A stretch of 7,394 nucleotides of DNA, from contig DKZT01000056.1 in NCBI GenBank assembly GCA_002493755.1, forward strand, positions 1 through 7,394. The letters run 5' to 3'. Both the position numbers and the translations under genes were made by a program. Positions 1 through 4,060 of this stretch are shown piece after piece. Under the pieces are notes generated by a model. That model worked only from the letters and a program-made list of their open reading frames with translations. It was not told where the DNA came from and did no database searches. This DNA is from Ruminococcaceae bacterium UBA7067 (GTDB taxonomy: Bacteria > Bacillota > Clostridia > Oscillospirales > Acutalibacteraceae). The stretch's first letter is position 1; every line of letters begins with the position of its first letter.

Positions 1-286
1 AAAGCCTGTGAATGATTCTATATTTTGTATCGGGATACTGCCAATCTCCATTATTGTATTCTTCGTCACAGGAATTGTTTATTACATAAATGACAGCTAT
101 CTTTTCGTCAACAATTCCTATGTATAAGTCATTATTGTCAATATCCTGTTTTATAATAGCTTCATCGGGATAAATTGCATCCCACTGATATATTTCTGCT
201 TCATTCATATTAATTATAGCGGATTTGATAAGCTCCATTATTTTATCAAAATTTTCTGAAGTTGCTTTTCTGTATTGTATATTCAT
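1..286 (-). CDS. GNAT-family N-acetyltransferase, N-terminal part (cut by window edge)
   Basis: The frame starts at ATG (284-286) and runs open off the left edge, giving 95 N-terminal residues beginning MNIQYRKATSENFDKIMEL. The pattern 'short beta strand with Y/R-K-A, then a helix' followed by YIGIVDEKIAVIYVIN (strands 2-3 around a turn) is typical of the start of GNAT acyl-CoA-dependent acetyltransferases. The acetyl-CoA-binding motif A (R/Q-x-x-G-x-G/A) would lie beyond the window, so family assignment rests on the N-terminal half and on context. The stretch YQWDAIYPDEAIIKQDI resembles the substrate-side insert of some uncharacterised clostridial GNATs. A GAGGAA ribosome binding site (291-296) overlaps the end region of the preceding gene, whose TGA is only 11 bases upstream, so the two are likely co-transcribed and translationally coupled. 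The substrate is unknown. Base composition is very AT-rich (about 31% GC by hand count of sampled lines). Confidence 0.75.
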   Translation of the reverse strand, partial: MNIQYRKATSENFDKIMELIKSAIINMNEAEIYQWDAIYPDEAIIKQDIDNNDLYIGIVDEKIAVIYVINNSCDEEYNNGDWQYPDTKYRIIHRL

Positions 287-297
287 TGTTTTCCTCA

Positions 298-741
298 TCA
301 TATTTTCTTTGTAAAGCAGATTATTCTATTTGCTTCGTCAAAGCCTAAATTTATATGAAATTGGCGACTGATTTCATTATCGAGTTCGCAGTCACTGGCA
401 AATTCACTGCAACCTTTTTCTTTTGCCCACTTCTCACAGTAATTCAAAAGCTGTTTTGCATAGCCTTGTTTTCGATATTCTTCTTGTACAAAAATTCCTT
501 CTAAATATCCTACTGGACTGCTGTTTGTGCCTTCAACATAATCGTGCCTTAATCCGCATTGTGCAAACCCTTGTATAGTACCGTTAATAATCAACAGGAA
601 TAAAGCATTATTATCGCTCTTCATTAACGAAGAAAAACCGTTTGACAAATCTTCTACTGTATGGCTTGCCCACATCTGAACAGCTAATAAGGCAATAGCT
701 TCACTATCGGTATTCGTTGCTTGTCTGTACTCTATTTTCAA
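298..741 (-). CDS. Aminoglycoside 6'-N-acetyltransferase-like GNAT protein
   Basis: A 147-residue protein, close to the usual length of AAC(6')-I enzymes, which transfer acetyl from acetyl-CoA to the 6'-amino group of aminoglycosides in the cytoplasm. Visible family hallmarks are RHDYVEGT (residues 65-72) followed by SPVGYLEGIFV (75-85), the acetyl-CoA loop EYRKQGYAKQLL (88-99, R-x-x-G-x-A), and the C-terminal block EFASDCELDNEIS (113-125), FH (128-129), LGFDEANRIICFTKKI (132-147). These match from memory the conserved blocks of AAC(6')-Ic-type proteins. I chose the TTG start at 739-741 because a strong GGGGTGAT site lies 3 bases upstream and the resulting N-terminus (KIEYRQATNTD) matches GNAT starts. 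The ATG at 828 would add 29 residues, overlap the upstream gene by 77 bases, and give a non-homologous leader. The upstream gene stops 10 bases before the TTG, so translation is probably coupled. Whether it acts on a drug or on another amine is not shown by sequence. Confidence 0.8.
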   Translation of the reverse strand: MKIEYRQATNTDSEAIALLAVQMWASHTVEDLSNGFSSLMKSDNNALFLLIINGTIQGFAQCGLRHDYVEGTNSSPVGYLEGIFVQEEYRKQGYAKQLLNYCEKWAKEKGCSEFASDCELDNEISRQFHINLGFDEANRIICFTKKI

Positions 742-744
742 AAT

Positions 745-752
745 ATCACCCC
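745..752 (-). promoter_or_regulatory. Ribosome binding site that fixes the TTG start
   Basis: The minus strand reads GGGGTGAT-ATT-TTG. GGTGAT is complementary to the 3' end of 16S rRNA, and the site overlaps the TAG stop (752-754) of the upstream acetyltransferase gene. It supports TTG at 739-741 as the start of the AAC(6')-like gene and suggests stop-start coupling between the two. Confidence 0.7.
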
Positions 753-1186
753 TATAACCATTGAATAAATGCAGTTTTGTCCTCTGAATTGTAGCCTGCT
801 TTTTTATAGAAATTGAAAGTGTTATCATTCTTCGAGCCTGTGAGCAACATCATTTTGTAGCAGTTCGCTTTCTGCGCAAGTTCTTTTGCATAATTAAGGC
901 ACGCTGTTGCGTAGCCTTTTCCTCTGTAATCAGCGTGAGTAACCACATTTTCTATAAAAGCGTAGGGACGGATATTTCTTGTAAGATTTGGAATTATAAC
1001 GCACACGCAGGAAGAAACAATTTTACCGTCAACCTCACAAACAATTATACGATGATTTTCATCGTTGCAAATTGTGTTCCATGTTTTCTCTAAATGTTCA
1101 CTATGCTCAGGAACACCAAGTTCATGCAAATGCGTATATAATTCAAGCAACTCGTTCAGTTCATCTATTTTGATTTCTCTAATCAT
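752..1186 (-). CDS. GNAT-family N-acetyltransferase
   Basis: A 144-residue protein forming a complete single GNAT domain. Visible features are the N-terminal strand and helix MIREIKIDELNELLELY (1-17), strands HRIIVCEVDGKIVSSCVCVI (45-64), the motif A region FIENVVTHADYRGKGYATA (77-95) with the R-G-K-G-Y-A acetyl-CoA pyrophosphate loop, and the motif B region LTGSKNDNTFNFYKKAGY (115-132) with the N-x-x-x-x-F-Y-x-x-x-G-[YF] pattern. This type is common in bacteria as general or unassigned N-acetyltransferases, and the substrate cannot be named. The start at ATG 1184-1186 is preceded by GGTGAT (1191-1196) at 4 bases. In-frame ATG 1192 and GTG 1195 are possible but lie inside that site. It is the first gene of a three-GNAT run and directly follows the promoter at 1220-1248. 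It ends 10 bases before the next start. Confidence 0.85.
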   Translation of the reverse strand: MIREIKIDELNELLELYTHLHELGVPEHSEHLEKTWNTICNDENHRIIVCEVDGKIVSSCVCVIIPNLTRNIRPYAFIENVVTHADYRGKGYATACLNYAKELAQKANCYKMMLLTGSKNDNTFNFYKKAGYNSEDKTAFIQWL

Positions 1187-1219
1187 TTTCATCACCGTAA
1201 CTAAGCATATTATATATAA

Positions 1220-1248
1220 ATTCTACCACTAAATTAATAATATGGCAA
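1220..1248 (-). promoter_or_regulatory. Promoter of the acetyltransferase operon
   Basis: The minus strand carries TTGCCA (1243-1248), a 17-base spacer and TAGAAT (1220-1225), each 5/6 to the sigma-A consensus. A TG one base before the -10 box makes it an extended -10 promoter. Predicted transcription starts near 1213, leaving a leader of roughly 27 bases before the ATG at 1186. No operator-like repeat is seen around it. Confidence 0.7.
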
Positions 1249-1260
1249 TTAGTTTTTGAG

Positions 1261-1415
1261 GGTTGCTTTATATAAGATACAGCCTAGCTGTAAAGCATTT
1301 TCTTCTGTACTTGTCCGACTCTGTTGCAAGCTTGGTTGTGCGTTTATCAAGCTTGCCGTATGATATGAATTTATAGCTTATAAACGGTAAAACTTCCAAC
1401 CGAGGGGACTCGCCA
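1261..1415. other. Intergenic segment with inverted repeats, no convincing gene
   Basis: This stretch lies between the acetyltransferase promoter and the cotJC fragment. It contains TACAGC-CTA-GCTGTA (1278-1292), flanked by GCTT (1265-1268) and AAGC (1293-1296), so the whole 1265-1296 can fold with a bulge. It also holds a 9-bp inverted repeat at 1326-1356 and the near-palindrome TTATAGCTTATAA (1371-1383). On the minus strand a frame is open from 1459 down to a TAA at 1268-1270 (63 codons). It has no ATG and no ribosome binding site, so I do not call it a gene. The plus-strand frame of the cotJC fragment is open back to 1377 without a start codon. The segment may be a dispersed intergenic repeat or an RNA-coding element, but the sequence alone does not settle this. 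Confidence 0.4.
1326..1356. repeat. 9-bp inverted repeat (GCAAGCTTG ... CAAGCTTGC)
   Basis: GCAAGCTTG (1326-1334) and CAAGCTTGC (1348-1356) are perfect inverted copies separated by 13 bases. Each arm contains the palindrome AAGCTT, so the two arms are also partial direct repeats. No T-run follows on either strand, so it is not an intrinsic terminator. Function is unknown. Confidence 0.75.
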
Positions 1416-1922
1416 GGTACCGAGGAGCTTGCACATCTTGAAATGATAGGTGCGATCGTTTACCAGCTGACACGTAACCTTTCGATTGAGGAAATCAAGA
1501 AATCGGGGTTTGACACCTACTTTGTTGACCATACAACAGGTATTTATCCAAGCTCTGCCAGCGGCAATCCGTTTACAGCCGCATATATTCAGTCAAAGGG
1601 CGATGTGATAACCGATCTCCACGAGGATCTAGCCGCTGAACAAAAAGCTCGCACTACCTATGACAATATACTCAGGTTCTGCGATGACAGAGATGTTGCC
1701 GACCCGATACGCTTCCTGCGCGCACGTGAGGTTGTGCATTATCAGCGCTTCGGTGAAGGCTTGAGAATAGCCACAGACAATCTCGACAGCAAAAACTTCT
1801 ATGCTTTTAACCCTGAATTTGATAAATGCAAGAGATGTGCCGACACAGATAAAAAAGATAATAACGATAAAAAATATGATTGCGAAGAAATATTCCGCAA
1901 GAAAAACTGCGACGATAAGTAA
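1416..1922 (+). pseudogene. cotJC: 5'-truncated cotJC-like (manganese-catalase family) spore coat protein fragment
   Basis: Reading from 1416, GTEELAHLEMIGAIVYQLT begins exactly inside the conserved core of CotJC, a di-manganese catalase-family protein of the spore coat. The blocks SGFDTYFVDHTTGIYP, GNPFTAAYIQSKGD, ITDLHEDLAAEQKARTTYDN, DPIRFLRAREVVHYQRFGE and NLDSKNFYAFNP follow in family order. Metal-ligand motifs E-x-x-H (EELAH), E (LAAEQKA) and the H of EVVH are kept. The first ligand glutamate and about 60 N-terminal residues are missing. The frame continues back to 1377 as unrelated sequence with no start codon. An ATG at 1443 would give 159 residues, but it lies after the E-x-x-H motif and lacks a well-placed ribosome binding site. 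After the conserved core there is a charged tail of about 32 residues rich in Lys and Asp with four cysteines (CKRC, then C and C). It is most likely a non-functional remnant, with no cotJA/cotJB partner in view. It is convergent with the kinase operon. Confidence 0.8.
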
Positions 1923-1940
1923 ACCGAATAACGCTACAAC

Positions 1941-1994
1941 AAAAAAAAAGACTGTATCTTAACCGTAGTATATACGATTTGATACAGTCTCTTT
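1941..1994 (-). terminator. Intrinsic terminator of the kinase operon, possibly bidirectional
   Basis: GACTGTATC (1950-1958) pairs perfectly with GATACAGTC (1981-1989). Inside the loop CGTA (1964-1967) and TACG (1973-1976) can extend the hairpin. Read on the minus strand, the stem is followed by nine T (1941-1949 are A on the plus strand), a canonical intrinsic terminator about 105 bases after the kinase stop. On the plus strand it is followed only by TCTTT, so termination of the cotJC fragment would be weaker. Confidence 0.85.
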
Positions 1995-2093
1995 GTATAT
2001 TAAGCTTATATAAATTCACACACGGCAAAAAAATATATATCAAGGCTGAATATTGTTATCTAATCTTATGACAGTCTTGCCTGTTTTTATTGC

Positions 2094-3326
2094 TTACTCA
2101 GTATCTTTCCCGACAGAGCAGAAAAAGCGAATATCAAAGGTTGTTCCCTTCCCTACTGCTGAGGAAACAGAAATAATGCCGCCGCTTTTTTCAATTATAG
2201 TCTTTGCAAGTGCCAAGCCTATTCCTATGCTTTCATCACTTGAGTTTTTGCCCTTGTAAAAGCGTTCAAAGATATGTGGCAAATCCTCTGGCGTTATACC
2301 CTCTCCGTTGTCGCTTACGGTTATTTTTGTGTAAAGCTTCGTCTTCTCAGCGGAAATTATAACCCTGCCGCCGCTGTGTGTATGCTCAACGCAGTTTTTT
2401 ACAATATTCGTCAGAGCTTCGCAAAGCCACTTGAAGTCGCAATTCAGCGTTACGCAGCAGTCACATTCACCGCTCACGGTTACACCCTTTAGCTCAGATA
2501 AAACCTCGGTGTTTCTGATGCACTCGTCTATAATGCGGCTGATACGCTCCTCCCGTGATTTTAAAACAATGGAATTAGCATCAAGCTTTGACAGCGTGAG
2601 AATCGACTGAACGTGAAAGCCCATTGAGCCGGCGCTCCTGCGTATGTCACGCAGAAATTCACGGCGGAGATCGTGCGGCATATTATCATCGTCAAGTATT
2701 GTATCAAGCATTACAAGGATAGATGTGAGCGGAGTTTTCAGCTGATGCGAAATGTCGGAAAGCGAGTCCTTAAGGCTTTCCTTATCCTTTTGCGATATAT
2801 CGCGCTGTTCCCTGAGCATAACAGTGGTTTTATATATCTCGTTGCGCAGAAGCGACATATCGTCCTCGCTGTTTTCCTCAATCATCAAATCATAGTCTTT
2901 TTTATTGATTCTTTCGATGTACCATGTAAGACGCTGTGTTTCCTTTTTTCGTTTTTTGCAGTACAGCACAAACACACAGCACAGAGTAAGACAGCAAGCG
3001 GCGCACAAGGCGGCGTTTGCGGCTGTTATAACCCTTTCCTGTTCCTCATTTTTGTAAAGCACCCAATCGCTGTCAAGCGATATTCCGTATTTTTTAAGGC
3101 TGTCGCCGTAATTCTCTGCACTTTCCCTGCTGTTCAGAATACCGGCGATTTCATTGTCGCCCACATCGGGATATTTTTGCTTAACAGTCGATATGACAGC
3201 CATAATGCCCTCGTTCGCACTTTTTCGGATATTGTTAAGCTCAAAAGCGGTTACGACTGCCGCCGCTGATGAAAACAACACCGCAAGCACGAGAAAGACA
3301 ATAAGAAATTTATATGAGCGTTTCAT
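2094..3326 (-). CDS. Sensor histidine kinase (two-component system, HisKA/HATPase_c)
   Basis: A 410-residue membrane kinase that should phosphorylate the response regulator encoded just upstream. TM1 lies at about 7-28, followed by an extracytoplasmic domain of roughly 70 residues (29-99) and TM2 at about 100-122. A HAMP-like linker (124-184) includes the pattern RNEIYKTTVMLREQ. The dimerisation/phosphoacceptor motif is SDISHQLKTPLTS, with His194. The ATPase domain has the N box TNIVKNCVEHT (306-316), the G1 box SDNGEGI (338-344), the F box IFERFYKG (352-359) and the G2 box GIGLALAK (368-375). All catalytic boxes are intact. Its ATG overlaps the regulator stop as ATGA, with GGAGG (3331-3335) 4 bases upstream. 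The sensor loop is too large for a BceS-type intramembrane sensor, so it may detect a ligand outside the membrane or take a signal from the transporter. TM2 carries six cysteines, which is unusual. The signal is not identifiable. Confidence 0.93.
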   Translation of the reverse strand: MKRSYKFLIVFLVLAVLFSSAAAVVTAFELNNIRKSANEGIMAVISTVKQKYPDVGDNEIAGILNSRESAENYGDSLKKYGISLDSDWVLYKNEEQERVITAANAALCAACCLTLCCVFVLYCKKRKKETQRLTWYIERINKKDYDLMIEENSEDDMSLLRNEIYKTTVMLREQRDISQKDKESLKDSLSDISHQLKTPLTSILVMLDTILDDDNMPHDLRREFLRDIRRSAGSMGFHVQSILTLSKLDANSIVLKSREERISRIIDECIRNTEVLSELKGVTVSGECDCCVTLNCDFKWLCEALTNIVKNCVEHTHSGGRVIISAEKTKLYTKITVSDNGEGITPEDLPHIFERFYKGKNSSDESIGIGLALAKTIIEKSGGIISVSSAVGKGTTFDIRFFCSVGKDTE

Positions 3327-3970
3327 ACTCCCTCCAGCTTGTAGCCTAAGCCCTTAACCGTTTTAATGCAGTCTGTACCGAGCTTTTTTCTTATGCGCCG
3401 AATATATACGGTCAGCGTATTATCATTGACATAATTTCCGGCTAAATCCCATATTCTTTCAAGGATAATTTCACGGGTTACGATTTTACCGGCGTTCTGC
3501 ACGAGCATTGAAAAGATTCTGTATTCAAGCGCAGTAAGCTCCACTGTCTCGCCGCACTTGGATACCGCCTTTTTGTCAAGGTCAATTTCAATATCGCCGA
3601 TTTTCACGGCGCAGCCTTTGCCGCTTGCGACAAGCCGACGTATTCTTGCGAGCAGCTCACGCATTGAAAACGGTTTTGTTATGTAGTCGTCTGCGCCGAG
3701 GTCAAAAGCCTTTACAACGCTGTCCTCGTCATCGTAGGCAGTCAGGAATACGGTCGGAATATCGTACAGACGTTTCAGCTCCTTGTAAAGCTCAAAGCCG
3801 TTGCCGTCAGGCAGACCGATATCTATTATCGCCAACGCACAGTCAAACGGCGCAGCGCTCAGTGCGGCTTCACAGGTTTCGCACAGCGTAACGGTATAAC
3901 CGTTTTGCTCTAAGGAATATACAAGTCCCTTTGATATTGTTTTATTGTCCTCGACAAGTAAAATATTCAT
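3323..3970 (-). CDS. OmpR/PhoB-family response regulator
   Basis: A 215-residue transcription regulator paired with the adjacent kinase. The receiver domain (1-112) has the acidic pocket E7-D8, the phosphoacceptor D50 in AIIDIGLPDGNGFEL, the switch T77 (VFLTAYD) and K99 (ITKPF). The C-terminal winged-helix domain (about 122-215) shows ELTALEYRIFSMLVQNAGK, the recognition-helix region NDNTLTVYIRRIRKKLG and the final hairpin TVKGLGYKLEGV. Length and order match VanR/GraR-like regulators linked to ABC transporters in Firmicutes. ATG at 3968-3970 is preceded by GGAG (3977-3980). It has its own consensus promoter behind the permease gene and overlaps the kinase start by 4 bases, so the pair is co-translated. 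The likely target is its own promoter or that of the transporter genes. Binding to the inverted repeat is only an inference, since OmpR-type proteins more often bind direct repeats. Confidence 0.94.
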   Translation of the reverse strand: MNILLVEDNKTISKGLVYSLEQNGYTVTLCETCEAALSAAPFDCALAIIDIGLPDGNGFELYKELKRLYDIPTVFLTAYDDEDSVVKAFDLGADDYITKPFSMRELLARIRRLVASGKGCAVKIGDIEIDLDKKAVSKCGETVELTALEYRIFSMLVQNAGKIVTREIILERIWDLAGNYVNDNTLTVYIRRIRKKLGTDCIKTVKGLGYKLEGV

Positions 3971-3976
3971 ATACTG

Positions 3977-4000
3977 CTCCGTTATTTACTTCTCCGTTAT
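3977..4000 (-). repeat. Tandem 9-bp direct repeat in the regulator leader
   Basis: On the minus strand ATAACGGAG occurs twice (3992-4000 and 3977-3985), with a 15-base period. The downstream copy contains the GGAG used as the ribosome binding site of the response regulator, and the upstream copy is a second GGAG. It may be a duplicated ribosome-loading site or a protein-binding direct repeat. Confidence 0.6.
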
Positions 4001-4006
4001 AGGTTT

Positions 4007-4037
4007 GTGGGTGTTATAAATTTATTATAACACCCAC
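4007..4037. promoter_or_regulatory. Perfect 13-bp inverted repeat, probable operator
   Basis: GTGGGTGTTATAA (4007-4019) and TTATAACACCCAC (4025-4037) are exact inverted copies separated by 5 bases. On the minus strand the repeat covers part of the spacer, the -10 box and the predicted start of the regulator-kinase promoter, the classic position for a repressor or autoregulator. No T-run follows on either strand, so it is not an intrinsic terminator. The arms contain GGGTGTTATAA. I do not recognise the site as a known operator. The binding protein could be the adjacent response regulator or an unlinked dimeric repressor. Confidence 0.75.
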
Positions 4038-4051
4038 ACTATGCTTGTCAA
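4024..4051 (-). promoter_or_regulatory. Consensus sigma-A promoter of the regulator-kinase pair
   Basis: The minus strand has TTGACA (4046-4051), a 16-base spacer and TATAAT (4024-4029), both boxes perfect matches to consensus. The -35 box starts 10 bases after the permease stop. Transcription should start near 4017, giving a leader of about 47 bases before the regulator ATG at 3970. Such a strong core promoter embedded in a palindrome suggests that it is held down by a DNA-binding protein. Confidence 0.85.
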
Positions 4052-4060
4052 CAAATTCAC

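Noticed and set aside
742..828. Extended N-terminus of the AAC(6')-like protein from the ATG at 828
   Set aside because: It would overlap the upstream acetyltransferase gene by 77 bases and add a leader unlike the family. The TTG at 741 has a strong ribosome binding site and gives the usual length.
1..1195. GNAT genes as toxins of a TacT/AtaT-type toxin-antitoxin pair
   Set aside because: No small ribbon-helix-helix (DUF1778-type) antitoxin gene precedes any of them, and one carries AAC(6') motifs instead.
1268..1459. Minus-strand 63-codon open frame as a small gene
   Set aside because: No ATG, no ribosome binding site, and it crosses the cotJC junction. It is kept as an observation only.
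1807..2043. Minus-strand open frame antisense to the cotJC tail and through the terminator
   Set aside because: It runs through the hairpin and poly-A tract. The composition is driven by AT-rich antisense sequence, and no family features are seen.
2053..3891. Several plus-strand open frames opposite the kinase and regulator genes
   Set aside because: They are antisense shadows of well-supported genes, with no start signals or recognisable domains.
4007..4037. The inverted repeat as a terminator of the ATPase-permease operon
   Set aside because: No T-run follows it on either strand, and the left part is occupied by a consensus -10 box, so an operator role fits better.
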